This document shows, piece by piece, positions 1 through 12,515 of a stretch of DNA of 64,000 nucleotides (its first letter is position 1; every line of letters starts with the position of its first letter). The position numbers and the translations under genes are program-made. The notes below the pieces were generated by a model, which saw only the letters and a list, made by a program, of their open reading frames with translations, made no database searches and was not told the DNA's origin. Source of the DNA: Mimachlamys varia (taxonomy: Eukaryota; Mollusca; Bivalvia; Pectinida; Pectinidae); contig OX392528.1 of NCBI GenBank assembly GCA_947623455.1, forward strand, positions 57,430,322-57,494,321, written 5' to 3'.

Positions 1-3000
1 TCATACCCATTTCTATAGTCTAATGTTCATACCCATTTCTATTGTCTAATGTTCATACCCATTTCTATAGTCTAATGTTCATGTCCATTTCTATAATCTA
101 ATGTCCATACCAATTTCCATAGTCTAATGTTTGTACCCATTTTCATTGTCTAATGTTCATGCCCATTTCTATTGTCTAATGTTCATACCCATTTCTATTG
201 TCTAATGTTCATACCCATTTCTATTGTCTAATGTTCATACCCATTTCTATAGTCTAATGTTCATGTCCATTTCTATAATCTAATGTCCATACCAATTTCC
301 ATAGTCTAATGTTTGTACCCATTTTCATTGTCTAATGTTCATGCCCATTTCTATTGTCTAATGTTCATACCCATTTCTATAGTCTAATGTTCATGCCCAT
401 TTCTATAGTCTAATGTTCATACCCATTTCTATAGTCTAATGTTCATACCCATTTCTATAGTCTAATGTTCATACCCATTTCTATAATCTAATGTCCATAC
501 CAATTTCTAAAGTCTAATGTTCATACCCATTTCTATTGTCTAATGTTCATACCCATTTCTATAGTCTAATGTTCATGCCCATTTCTATAGTCTAATGTTC
601 ATACCCATTTCTATAGTCTAATGTTCATACCCATTTCTATAGTCTAATGTTCATGCCCATTTCTATAATCTAATGTTCATACCCATTTCTATAGTCTAAT
701 GTTCATGCCCATTTCTATAATCTAATGTTCATACCCATTTCTATTGTCTAATGTTCATACCCATTTCTATTGTCTAATGTCCATACCCATTTCTATAGTC
801 TAATGTTCATGCTCATTTCTATAATCTAATGTCCATACCAATTTCTAAAGTCTAATGTTCATACCCATTTCTATTGTCTAATGTTCATACCCATTTCTAT
901 AGTCTAATGTTCATACCCATTTCTATAGTCTAATGTTCATACCCATTTCTATAGTCTAATGTTCATACCCATTTCTATAGTCTAATGTTCATACCCATTT
1001 CTACAGTCTAATGTTCATACCCATTTCTATAATCTAATGTTCATACCCATTTCTATTGTCTAATGTTCATACCCATTTCTATTGTCTAATGTCCATACCC
1101 ATTTCTATAGTCTAATGTTCATGCTCATTTCTATAGTCTAATGTTCATACCCATTTCTATAGTCTAATGTTCATGCCCATTTCTATAATCTAATGTTCAT
1201 ACCCATTTCTATTGTCTAATGTTCATACCCATTTCTATAGTCTAATGTCCATACCCATCTCTATAGTCTAATGTTCATACCCATTTCTATAGTCTAATGT
1301 TCATACCCATTTCTATAGTCTAATGTTCATACCCATTTCTATAGTCTAATGTTCATACCCATTTCTAAAGTCTAATGTTCATACCCATTTCTATTGTCTA
1401 ATGTTCATACCCATTTCTATTGTCTAATGTCCATACCCATTTCTATTGTCTAATGTTCATACCCATTTCTATAGTCTAATGTTCATACCCATTTCTATTG
1501 TCTAATGTTCATACCCATTTCTATTGTCTAATGTCCATATCCATTTCCATAGTCTAATGTTTGTACCCATTTTCATTGTCTAATGTTCATACCCATTTCT
1601 ATTGTCTAATGTTCATACCCATTTATATAGTCTAATGTTCATACCCATTTCTATAGTCTAATGTTCATGCCCATTTCTATAGTCTAATGTTCATACCCAT
1701 TTCTATAGTCTAATGTTCATACCCATTTCTAGAGTCTAATGTTTATACCCATTTCTATTGTCTAATGTTCATACCCATTTCTATAGTCTAATGTTCATAC
1801 CCATTTCTATAGTCTAATGTTCATACCCATTTCTATAGTCTAATGTTCATACCCATTTCTATAGTCTAATGTTCATACCCATTTCTATAGTCTAATGTTC
1901 ATACCCATTTCTATAGTCTAATGTTCATACCCATTTCTATAGTCTAATGTTCATACCCATTTCCATAGTCTAATGTTCATACCCATTTCTATAGTCTAAT
2001 GTCCATACCCATTTCTATAGTCTAATGTTCATACCCATTTCTATAGTCTAATGTTCATACCCATTTCTATAGTCTAATGTTCATACCGATTTTTATAGTC
2101 TAATGTTCATACCCATTTCTATAGTCTAATGTCCATACCCATTTCCATAGTCTAATGTTTGTACCCATTTTCATTGTCTAATGTTCATACCCATTTCTAT
2201 TGTCTAATGTTCATACCCATTTCTATTGTCTAATGTTCATACCCATTTCTATAGTCTAATGTTTATACCCATTTCTATAGTCTAATGTTCATACCCATTT
2301 CTATAATCTAATGTCCATACCAATTTCCATAGTCTAATGTTTGTACCCATTTTCATTGTCTAATGTTCATGCCCATTTCTATTGTCTAATGTTCATACCC
2401 ATTTCTATAGTCTAATGATCATGCCCATTTCTATAGTCTAATGTTCATACCCATTTCTATAGTCTAATGTTCATACCCATTTCTATAGTCTAATGTTCAT
2501 ACCCATTTCTATAATCTAATGTCCATACCAATTTCTAAAGTCTAATGTTCATACCCATTTCTATTGTCTAATGTTCATACCCATTTCTATAGTCTAATGT
2601 TCATACCCATTTCTATAGTCTAATGTTCATACCCATTTCTATAGTCTAATGTTCATACCCATTTCTATAGTCTAATGTTCATACCCATTTCTATTGTCTA
2701 ATGTTCATGCCCATTCCTATAGTCTAATGTTCATACCCATTTTCATTGTTTAATGTTCATACCCATTTCTATTGTCTAATGTTCATACCCATTTCTATAG
2801 TCTAATGTTCATACCCATTTCTATAGTCTAATGTTCATACCCATTACTATAGTCTAATGTTCATACCTATTTCTATAGTCTAATGTTCATACCCATTCCT
2901 ATAGTCTAATGTTCATACCCATTTTCATTGTTTAATGTTCATACCCATTTCTATTGTCTAATGTTCATACCCATTTCTATAGTCTAATGTTCATACCCAT

Positions 3001-5830
3001 TTCTATAGTTTAATGTTCATACCCATTTCTATAGTCTAATGTTTATACCCATTTCCATTGTTTAATGTTCATACCCATTTCTATAGTCTAATGTTCACGC
3101 CCATTTCTATAGTCTAATGTTCATACCCATTTCTATAGTTTAATGTTCATGCCCATTTCCATTGTCTAATGTTCATACCCATTTCTATAGTCTAATGTTC
3201 ATACCCATTTCTATAGTCTAATGTTCCTACCCATTTCCATTGTTTAATGTTCATGCCCATTTCCATTGTCTAATATTCATACCCATTTCTATAGTCTAAT
3301 GTTCATACCCATTTCTATAGTCTAATGTTCATACCCATTTCTATAGTCTAATGTGCATACCAATTTTCATAGTCTAATGTTCATACCCATTTTCATAGTG
3401 TAATGTTTATACCAATTTTCATAGTCTAATGTTCATACCCATTTCTATAGTCTAATGTTCATACCCATTTCCATAGTCTAATGTTCATACCCATTTCCAT
3501 AGTCTAATGTTTATACCAATTTTCATAGTCTAATGCTTATACCCATTTCTATAGTCTAATGTTCATACCCATTTCCATAGTCTAATGTTCATACCCATTT
3601 TCATAGTCTAATGTTTATACCCATTTCTATAGTCTAATGTTCATACCCATTTCTATAGTCTAATGTTCATACCCATCTCTATAGTCTAATGTTCATACCC
3701 ATTTCTATAGTCTAGTGTTCATACCCATCTCTATAGTCTAATGTTCATACCCATTTCTATAGTCTAATGTTCATACCCATTTCTATAGTCTAATGTTCAT
3801 ACCCATTTCTATTGTCTAATGTTCATACCCATTTCTATAGTTTAATGTTCATACCCATTTCCATAGTCTAATGTTCATACCCATTTCCATAGTCTAATGT
3901 TCATACCCATTTTCATAGTCTTATGTTCATACCCATTTCTATAGTCTAATGTTCATACCCATCTCTATAGTCTAATGTTCATGTCCATTTCTATAGTTTA
4001 ATGTTCATACCCATTTCTATAGTCTAATGTTCATACCCATTTCTATAGTCTAATGTTCATACCCATTTCTATAGTCTAATGTTCATGTCCATTTCTATAG
4101 TTTAATGTTCATACCCATTTCTATAGTCTAATGTTCATACCCATTTCTATAGTCTAATGTTCATACCCATTTCTATAGTCTAATGTTCATACCCATTTCT
4201 ATTGTCTAATGTTCATACCCATTTCTATAGTTTAATGTTCATACCCATTTCCATAGTCTAATGTTCATACCCATTTCCATAGTCTAATGTTCATACCCAT
4301 TTTCATAGTCTTATGTTCATACCCATTTCTATAGTCTAATGTTCATACCCATCTCTATAGTCTAATGTTCATGTCCATTTCTATAGTTTAATGTTCATAC
4401 CCATTTCTATAGTCTAATGTTCATACCCATTTCTATAGTCTAATGTTCATACCCATTTCTATAGTCTAATGTTCATGTCCATTTCTATAGTCTAATGTTC
4501 ATACCCATTTCTATAGTTTAATGTTCATACCCATTTCTATAGTCTAATGTTCATACCCATCTCTATAGTCTAATGTTCATGTCCATTTCTATAGTTTAAT
4601 GTTCATACCCATTTCTATAGTCTAATGTTCATACCCATTTTCATAGTCTTATGTTCATACCCATTTCCATAGTCTAATGTTCATACCCATTTCCATAGTC
4701 TAATGTTCATACCCATTTCTATTGTCTAATGTTCATACCCATTTCTATTGTCTAATTCTCATACCCATTTCTATAGTCTAATGTTTATACCCATTTCTAT
4801 AGTCTAATGTTCATACCCATTTCCATAGTCTAATGTTCATACCCATTTTCATAGTCTTATGTTCATACCCATTAACATAGTCTAATGTTCATACCCATTT
4901 CCATAGTCTAATGTTCATACCCATTTCTATAGTCTAATGTTCATACCCATTTCTATAGTCTAATGTTCATACCCATTTCTATAGTCTAATGTTCATACCC
5001 ATTTCTATTGTCTAATGTTCATACCCATTTCTATAGTCTAATGTTCATACCCATTTCTATTGTCTAATGTTCATTCCCATTTCTATAGTTTAATGTTCAT
5101 ACCCATTTCTATAGTCTAATGTTCATACCAATTTCCATAGTCTAATGTTCATACCCATTTCTATTGTCTAATGTTCATACCCATTTCTATAGTCTAATGT
5201 TCATACCCATTTCTATAGTCTAATGTTCATACCCATTTCTATTGTCTAATGTTCATACCCATTTCTATAGTTTAATGTTCATACCCATTTCTATAGTCTA
5301 ATGTTCATACCAATTTCCATAGTCTAATGTTCATACCTATTTCTATTGTCTAATGTTCATACCCATTTCTATAGTCTAATGTTCATACCCATTTCTATAG
5401 TCTAATGTTCATACCCATTTCTATAGTCTAATGTTCATACCCATTTTCATTGTCTAATGTTCATACCCATTTCTATAGTTTAATGTTCATACCCATTTCC
5501 ATAGTCTAATGTTCGTACCCATTTCTATAGTTTAATGTTCATACCCATTTTCATTGTCTAATGTTCATGCCCATTTCTCTAGTCTAATGTTCATACCCAT
5601 TTCCATAGTCTAATGTTCATACCCATTTCTATAGTCTAATGTTCATACCCATTTCTATAGTCTAATGTCCATAACCATTTCTATAGTCTAATGTTCATGC
5701 CCATTTCTATAGTCTAATGTTCATACCCATTTCCATAGTCTAATGTTCATGCCCATTTCTATAGTCTAATGTTCATACCCATTTCCATAGTCTAATGTCC
5801 ATAACCATTTCTATAGTCTAATGTCCATAT
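1..5830. repeat. 26-bp satellite array, about 224 copies, open at the left window edge
   Basis: The unit reads TCATACCCATTTCTATAG followed by TCTAATGT (26 bp) and repeats head to tail until about 5830, where the text changes to T-rich unique sequence. Variants are shared in blocks: ATGTCCAT, TTTGTACCCATTTTCATTG and CATAGTCTTATG. The block at 81 recurs at 263 (182 bp, 7 units) and the block at 3901 recurs at 4291 (390 bp, 15 units), so the array has grown by segmental duplication of multi-unit blocks. 26 is not a multiple of three and stops are frequent, so it is not coding. The start lies outside the window. Confidence 0.98.
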
Positions 5831-6600
5831 GTTTTTTTCTTGAAAATGTGAAACAGATTCCAGGAAAAAAATCAGTCTATTGACACTTAATATTTGGGTC
5901 CAAAATTAACAAATTTATAGATAAATAGTACAGTTTAAATCTTTTAAGAATAATATTTTGACAATTTTTTATCTCAAAATACAATTATATTCAAGTTATC
6001 ATTATTTGATCATTTAACAGTCTTTTTTAAACATAGTACCAACATTCAAACTATATTCATGTAAAATACTTTGAATCTTTTGATAGTATCTATTATTCTA
6101 TGGCCTGCAACCATACATGTACCTAGTACATATGGTGGAACACATTATATGGTAATTGTACACCACATAGATATGCTTTGTATCTATATTATTAATACTG
6201 TGATGTACACTTAATTACCATATGGCACATACCCCTGCAATAACCCACACCTAACAGGTACATTGTAAGTGTAAGTACATGTATTGTATTATACATTATA
6301 CCATATTATCGTTAGCCACTGATTATCTGCCCTTGGCCAAATTCACAGCTCATTGTCCATTACATCACAATTTAAAGGTTATCCTCCTGTAGGGTACTTT
6401 AGGTGTCTAAAGCATTGTAAAATTGTCTTGTTGAAGCCTCGGTGTTATAGCTGAAACTAGTTCAGGCCAAATCAAGTAAAATGCCTGAGTATCTTAGTTT
6501 TACGCAACAATTGGCCAAATACACGTTAAAAGATTACTTAACTGGTGACACTTCAGTAGATTGTGATAATATATTTTATGAAGCCACTTTTGAAAAAAAA
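5831..6600. other. AT-rich unique spacer
   Basis: No open frame, RNA gene or transposon signature was recognised. Short imperfect inverted repeats around CCATATG occur near 6130-6225. It separates the satellite from the 162-bp repeat. Confidence 0.5.
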
Positions 6601-6603
6601 AAT

Positions 6604-7085
6604 GGTGTGATTAAAACTGAAATTGTTTAATCAGATTCTTTATCCCTGACATCGTGTGTATAGACGCCAGAATTATTTTGATACAATATGTAGTTGGTGA
6701 GATATTAAGGAATTCAAGATTTTCAGTAATGACGGCTTATATATGCCTATTCAGCACAACCTATTGGTGTGATTTTTACTAAAATGGCTTAATCTTATTC
6801 GTTAACCCTCAAAACATAGGGATAGACACCAAAATTATTTTGATACCATGAATAGTTACTGAGATATTGACGATAACGAGATTTTCAGTAATGGCGGTCT
6901 AAATATGCCTATTCAGCACAACCTTTAAGTGTGATCTTTACTAAAATGGCTTTAACTTATTCGTTATCCCTCAAAACATGGGGATAGACACCAAAATTAT
7001 TTTGATACCATGAATAGTTACTGAGATATTGACGAAAATATGATTTTCAGTAATGGCGACCTTAATTTGCATATTACGCGGATTG
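6604..7085. repeat. Three tandem copies of a 162-bp repeat
   Basis: GTGTGA anchors occur at 6605, 6767 and 6929, exactly 162 bp apart. Each copy carries AATTATTTTGATAC, a GAGATATT segment and ATTTTCAGTAATGRCG in the same order. Copies 2 and 3 are nearly identical; copy 1 is more diverged, consistent with a decaying edge. The length is close to the roughly 160-bp satellite described across bivalves, but sequence identity to it was not tested. Confidence 0.85.
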
Positions 7086-7207
7086 CCCAATGATGACAGA
7101 GTGGCATCATTCAGATCCTTAAAGAGCACATCTCAGAGGTATAGAAACAGCAAAAAAACTTTGTACGGACCGTATTGCATGCTTATCGGTCCCTGCCACC
7201 AGACTAC

Positions 7208-7255
7208 TAGGCGTTTCACAAAAACTTCGTAACTTACGAACGTTCGTAAGTTACG
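7208..7255. repeat. Transposon-end-like motif with a perfect 28-bp palindrome
   Basis: GGCGTTTCACAAAAACTT is followed at 7228-7255 by a perfect palindrome with arms CGTAACTTACGAA and TTCGTAAGTTACG around CG. The same GTTTCAC plus GTAACTTACG combination recurs at 13609-13640 and twice at 59986-60090, so it is probably the end of a mobile element family. Confidence 0.5.
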
Positions 7256-7261
7256 CAAAAA

Positions 7262-7391
7262 CTTTGCAAAAATTTTGCGTAACTTTACGCCATCTCCACC
7301 CTGTCGTAAGTTAATGAAAATGGCGTCGTATCGTCTACTCACGCTTCGATTGTGTTTTATTTCCATACTGAGGCTAACAATCTTATAAGCG
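7262..7391 (-). repeat. Left arm of an approximately 130-bp inverted repeat pair
   Basis: Read on the minus strand this carries GATTGTTAGCCTCAGTATGG, CAATCGAAGCGTGAGTAGAC, GATACGACGCCATTTTC, then GGTGGAGATGGCGTAAAGTT. The same text appears on the plus strand at 8694-8822. The arms are about 1.3 kb apart and enclose a SINE. The pair probably marks two copies or two ends of one mobile element. Confidence 0.7.
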
Positions 7392-7649
7392 TTCAACGAT
7401 TTTCGAAAATGTCGACGTAATTTTGCATAATAAGTTAATGAGGTTTTGAAATGAATGTATTTTCAGTGCAATTGTTGACCCTACTTGGCTGCCGTAGTAT
7501 CATTTATGTGAATGCTGAACACTTATTCTATGGTTAATAAGCTTTCCAAGCTGATTGATGGCCAGACGATTTGAAACTTTTAGTACAAGATTATTTTTAT
7601 ACAGTACTTGTACAGTGCGTTTATATGTATGAGGTAAATATAATATATA
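7392..7649. other. Spacer inside the inverted pair
   Basis: AT-rich sequence between the left inverted arm and the SINE. No gene or element was recognised. Confidence 0.4.
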
Positions 7650-7888
7650 TAAACTTTATTTATTTTACAACAATTATGAAACAAGTTATACAACTTATAT
7701 TAATCACTCTTGTTGGCCCGGATATTAGCGCGCGAGGGGTCTTATTGTGGGAGAAAACCGGAGTACCCGGAGAAAACCCACGTAGTCGGGCAGGTGACCC
7801 CGAACCTTTTCACGTCCGGACGGGGAGTCGAACCCCGGCCGCCTTGGTGAAAGGCAAGTGCGCTATCCACTGCACTACCCGACCACCC
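7650..7888 (-). mobile_element. tRNA-derived SINE, full-length-looking copy
   Basis: On the minus strand the 5' head begins GGGTGGTCGGG and has a polymerase III A box, TAGTGCAGTGG, and a B box that matches consensus, GGTTCGACTCC. The head is followed by a conserved body with GGGTTTTCTCCGGGTACTCC and GGTTTTCTCCCACA, then a 3' tail with TTAATATAAGTTGT and TTTCATAATTGTTG that runs into an A/T-rich end. A second copy with the same body and tail lies at 24735-24953. Such Pol III-promoted retrotransposons have no protein and borrow LINE machinery through the tail. It is not a functional tRNA because the body continues far past the B box. Confidence 0.88.
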
Positions 7889-8233
7889 AAACCTAACACA
7901 TGAGGTAAATACCAAGTACTAGTAAACTGTATGTGCTGTTAACGGAGGTAAGTCAACTAGATCGCCAATTTTGTATAACTAATGTAGGCTTCATTTCATA
8001 CTGAAAACTGTGTAAACCTAACACATGCGGGTTAACCTTTGTTCCTTCTGGAAATGTACAACTGTTGCTTGGGTCAAGTCCATATGTAGGGGTCTGATTT
8101 CTTGTTACATCTATTTTTGGATCTAAACTATAGGATTACTCTCCTAGACATGTTTGATGGACTACATAGAGTATTTTTCAACTTCAAATTAATACTGTTC
8201 TATTCTATTCACAAAGTTTTAATACGTCAAAAC
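7889..8233. other. Unique spacer
   Basis: AT-rich sequence upstream of the SINE head. No gene, RNA or transposon end was seen. Confidence 0.4.
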
Positions 8234-8244
8234 TAGTGACCGAA

Positions 8245-8280
<36 letters not shown>

Positions 8281-8300
8281 TGTGTTTAATTTTGGTCACT
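8234..8300. repeat. (AC)n microsatellite inside an inverted repeat
   Basis: AGTGACCGAAATTACACACA precedes about 14 AC dinucleotides, and GTGTGTTTAATTTTGGTCACT-like sequence follows. The flanks are reverse complements with a few mismatches, so the microsatellite sits in the loop of a hairpin. Confidence 0.75.
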
Positions 8301-8693
8301 ATTGTTCTTTAATTAATTCTGTATTTTAATAATTCTGAAAAAAATTCTACTAGCCCGACAAATACAATATGTCTCTAGCCGACAATCTTGAGCAAACGAG
8401 ATATCTTATCTTGTATATCACATATAGTTGTGTTTTTCTTTAAACAGATTTCAATCAATTTAACTTATTTTCAAATAATATAAATGAATACCCTTAAAGT
8501 TATTAAAAGCTTGAAAAAATAACGATTTGTTTCCTGAAAAATAAACCCGGATTCCGGTTTTGCTATTATAAAGCATCCAAAACAAACATGACTGTCATAA
8601 CCTGCCGACCTTTGCAGAGATGATCTTTATCTCTGTACCCCACATGCTTAGATCAGAACTTCCTCACTTAATTGTCAACAAGATTCTCCCTCA
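8301..8693. other. AT-rich spacer
   Basis: No coding or RNA signal was recognised between the microsatellite and the right inverted arm. Confidence 0.4.
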
Positions 8694-8822
8694 CTGAGAT
8701 TGTTAGCCTCATTATGGAAATAAAACCCAATCGAAGCGTGAGTAGACGATACGACGCCATTTTCTCTTGGAACTTAAGACAGGGTGAAGATGGCGTAAAG
8801 TTCCGCAAGGTTTTTGTATGGT
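8694..8822 (+). repeat. Right arm of the approximately 130-bp inverted repeat pair
   Basis: Plus-strand counterpart of 7262-7391, with GATTGTTAGCCTCATTATGG, CAATCGAAGCGTGAGTAGAC and GATGGCGTAAAGTT in the same order. It is directly followed by the CGATA-rich array. The short reading frames over both arms translate to similar text only because the DNA is duplicated. Confidence 0.7.
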
Positions 8823-8837
8823 GGCTAATTCGGGACA

Positions 8838-9142
8838 TCGTAATATCGCTTCGTTTTATACAACGCGATATCACGATATTACGATACGAAATGACGATAC
8901 CACGATACGATATCACGACACAACGATACAATATCACGATACTACGATACGAAATAACGATATGACGATAGGACGATATTACGATACGATAGGACGATAC
9001 AATAGGTCACTATTACGATACGATAGGACGATATTACGATACGATATAACGATAGGACGATATTACGATATGACGATAGGACGATATTACGATACGATAT
9101 AACGATAGGACGGTAGGACGATACGATATAACGATAGGACGG
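8838..9142 (+). repeat. Irregular CGATATTACGATACGATAGGA-type array
   Basis: A patchwork of 5-11 bp words (ACGATA, TTACGATACG, ATAGGACGAT) without a strict period. All frames translate to R/Y/H/D/T/I-rich repeats, an effect of the low complexity. The same words in reverse complement form the array at 13247-13612. Confidence 0.9.
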
Positions 9143-9739
9143 TAGGACGAGATGACGTCACATATATACAGGCCATGGCGGTACGCTCGTCATAAAAAAA
9201 CCGTCTATGCGACCGAGAAATTATCGTTAGATGAAACGAAACTAGCATGTAGTGGTGGATTAATATCTTAATTAATCGGAAATGTCGGTGTTTCGTATGA
9301 GAATTACACGACAGACTCGCAACAAGTTAATTATGTGCAGTATTTACAAATCGTTTAGAAATAACGTTGGTATACTTCCATTACATTACTGTAATGGGAG
9401 GCTCATTTCACACGTATATATTTATTATTTACTGACAGAAACTCAAGCAGCTGTGATACAGATGTATGAGAAAGTTAGTAATACTATGTTATTAAAGTAC
9501 TGGTATTGTTTATTTTTGACGTACATATAGCTGTATAAGGAATATAGTGAATCTATGTTGTTGTAGTACCAGTATGTGTGTTTTTGACAGTGCTGTATGA
9601 GGAAGCTGGTATAGCTATGTTATTCGTCATTGGTTAAATCGTTTACGATTCAATTTTTTTAAGTTAAAGCATTTTTTGTATGATAAACTTTCGTGTACGT
9701 TTATGAAAATCAACGCTTTTTATGCCACTTTATTGGCCT
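9143..9739. other. Unique sequence beside the array
   Basis: A frame of 82 residues at 9282-9530 was examined; it has no recognisable domain or splice context. A TGACGTCA palindrome followed by CATATATAC is at 9153-9169. Nothing else was recognised. Confidence 0.35.
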
Positions 9740-10065
9740 TTGGAACTTCATATCTGATGCAATTTTGAGCTTTATGTAGAAAACGTCAGAACTTTCTTTG
9801 ATGTGTTTTCATCAATTCCTCTCAAATTTGGTATTGTACTTTAAAATGCAAAGATCTCCTCCTGAAGATCTCCTCCTACAGTTTTCAACCGATCTCTCTT
9901 CCAAACTTGGTGAGCTTTATAACCATACCATCACGTTGTGCCTTGTAGAAAGGCCCTTTGAGACTTCATATTTGATGCAAGGAAATAATGTAGAAAACGT
10001 AGCTGTTCTTTTATGTGTTTTATATAATTCCTTTAAAGTTTGGTATAATACTTTAAAAAGCAATA
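9740..10065. repeat. Partial tandem duplication, offset about 218 bp
   Basis: CTTCATATCTGATGCAA at 9746 recurs as CTTCATATTTGATGCAA at 9964. Both are followed by ATGTAGAAAACGT, TGTGTTTT and TTTGGTAT plus TACTTTAAAA in the same order. The words CTCCTACAGTTTT and GATCTC also recur near 10190, so a third, more degenerate piece may follow. Confidence 0.6.
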
Positions 10066-12515
10066 ATGCTTAACTATATAACTGGTTTTGTTAAATTGTT
10101 CCAACTATTCGTGTAAAACAGCGTTGTATAATTGCCAAATATGGGCATTATGTAAAAACTTTGTTCCTGTCACAAACTTGTATTTGTCCAGAGATCTCTT
10201 CCTACAGTTTTGAACTGATTTCTTTCAAATATGGTACATGTAGTATCAATTATCATGACATAAAGTTGGTTGTGTTTTTTTCTGAACGGCGGTTTGATTT
10301 GACACAATTTACTAGAGAATTTACCGTTCGTGGAACTAAATAGAAAATGTATTTACTTTTGCTTATTTTTGTGTGCATAACTAGACAACCCACAGTTAAG
10401 AATTGTATCTGTATTCCACTTAACTTTTGGCATTGACTACTTTTAATATCGGTACTTTCTGATAGGGTCCGAAGGGCGTATCATGCCTCCGCTTGTGGTG
10501 CTTTTGTTGATGACCATTACCTCTGACAAACGTAGTTACTGATATCGCGGAAAGCGGGACATCCGTGTTTTACACACACATTCCTAGTGTTTTCAACACT
10601 TCATAAAGGAATTACGAAGGCACATTTTATAAAACCAGAAAACATGGTCAAATGTTTTTTTCTGACGTTTCTTTACTGAAGCTTATGTCTTAATCATTCT
10701 CATCATTAATCACCTGAATGAATCTTTGTAATGTATTCAACCTTCCAATATTTGTTAAAATTCTAACCCCCTCCCTTTTTGTGTCAACATTTAAGAGTTT
10801 TAGACATGCCTAGTTAGGTTCCATGAGATTATTGCAATTCTAAGGTAACGCATAAGTATCAACCATGAGTTGATAATTGCGGCAAGGTCGAACCTGTTAT
10901 CAGTTATCACCATTCTTTCGGATGGATACTTTCTTAGAAAACGTACATCAATCAATCAAAGTAACCATAGATTTTAATCAGTTCTCGCATAAAGTACCCA
11001 AAAGTACTAGTTTATCGGGGTAGCATCAAGTCGCCACTTCGTCCGTCCGTCCTTCAGTCTGTCCAAAACCTTGTCAGGAGTATTACTCTCAAACCATTCA
11101 ATCTTCATACTATAACTTTTATTTTCACAGACAATTCTCTCGTCGGAAGCATCCATATATCATACCCTTGGTATAACAATTGAGTTTCTGTTTTTAATTG
11201 GACCCTGCTGCGAGATCATGTATATACACGATTAATTTCTTACATGGTATGTACCGTTTATAAACGTACGGACACGAAAGGTGAACGATACATTTAGTTA
11301 TACGTTTTGTACATGTATCTGCATTTTTGTCACTATCTGCAGCATTTTATTCGTATATCATAACTCACTGTTGTTATTATACAATTGATCTTCATTGTAC
11401 TTGCAATCGTATACGTTTTCGTTTAAGCTTGCAACACGCATGTAAAATGCAAAGTTTCACATACAAATTTTAATGTGGAGAGGAAGATAATTTAGCATTT
11501 ATCAAATAATGTTTACCTGTAGTTTATATAACATTAGCTCATTTGGTTTTACCAAATGTATTTTATGATTTTAGTTTGATGATGAGTGAATGCATGATAA
11601 TGATTTTGCCGTAGGTCTTATATAATTTCAAGCGATGCAAGTGATCTGTGATCATTGCTAATTAGTTTGATGATGATTAAATGTATGATAACGGTTGGCC
11701 TTTTGGTTGTGTGACCAGGAACATGTTGATTTTAGAATATTCTTCGAAATTTCTTGGATCGTCCACAACATATGGTGTCTGAAATCAAATAACATGGGTT
11801 GCCGCTAAATATCCCCTTACTGTACAAGATGACCTCATGATCATGACAGGTGCTTATTATTGGGCAGAAATAGTAACAATGGATAAACGTTTTGAAAAAG
11901 ATTTTACTTCTGGTTTTTATACATGTTCATGCTATCTTGGCATACAGTTGTATGTGTTATTTTATCTTCTTGTTTTGTCGATGCTTGTTTTTTATGTTTT
12001 TTTGTCTAAATACTTTTTTTTTGCAGGTTGTAAGGTATTCTTTCTGTATCGACTAAAGTTACTGATATTGTATCGGAGAACTCTATTCTATCTTATCGTA
12101 TCGACGTCATATGGCCAGAAGCGGGCGATAACTCCAAAATATTTCGCACCGCGTAAGGGATGAACTGATATAAGTTAAATACAACTTATATAAGATTCTA
12201 CATATTGTAGTTTACTTAATTTTAATAGTTCGCCTCATTAACAGGACATTTAACATATGATAAGAGATTAATGGAAAAAAGTTTCAGTAACTGTTTATTT
12301 AGTAATTAACAATTTAAACTTACTTCTTTGCTCAGCACAGTATCACGGCAAAATACATGTACTTTTTCTGTTATCCGCTGGGCAGGAATTGACATTTTTA
12401 ATCAAATGTAACCATGCTGTCCTGGCATATAAATACAAAATACGAAATGACACTGAGAAACTAAAGAAAGATTTGTTTAAATTTTATCATCATTTTGGAT
12501 GATTTTTTATTCATT
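10066..12515. other. Unique and degenerate-repeat sequence without a supported gene
   Basis: Contains a GTCCGTCCGTCC-rich segment near 11040-11065 and a short duplicated TTAGTTTGATGATGA segment at about 11570 and 11660. A 108-residue frame at 11837-12163 is rich in F, L and Y and was not accepted as a gene. Possible minus-strand AATAAA signals for the next gene occur just below 12516 and near 12297. Confidence 0.4.

Noticed and set aside
1..5830. CRISPR-like array
   Set aside because: Units are contiguous 26-bp repeats with no spacers, and the context is eukaryotic.
7650..7888. Functional tRNA gene
   Set aside because: A and B boxes are present, but the sequence continues into a SINE body and no mature acceptor stem pairs.
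8672..9102. ORFs with RYHDTTI repeats
   Set aside because: Low-complexity CGATA array translated in several frames.
9153..9170. TGACGTCA (CRE-like) next to CATATATAC as a possible promoter
   Set aside because: An 8-bp site and an AT-rich stretch are expected by chance here, and no supported gene begins downstream.
11030..11100. GTCCGTCCGTCC-rich segment as a known mollusc repeat
   Set aside because: It looks familiar, but no second copy or boundary is visible in the window.
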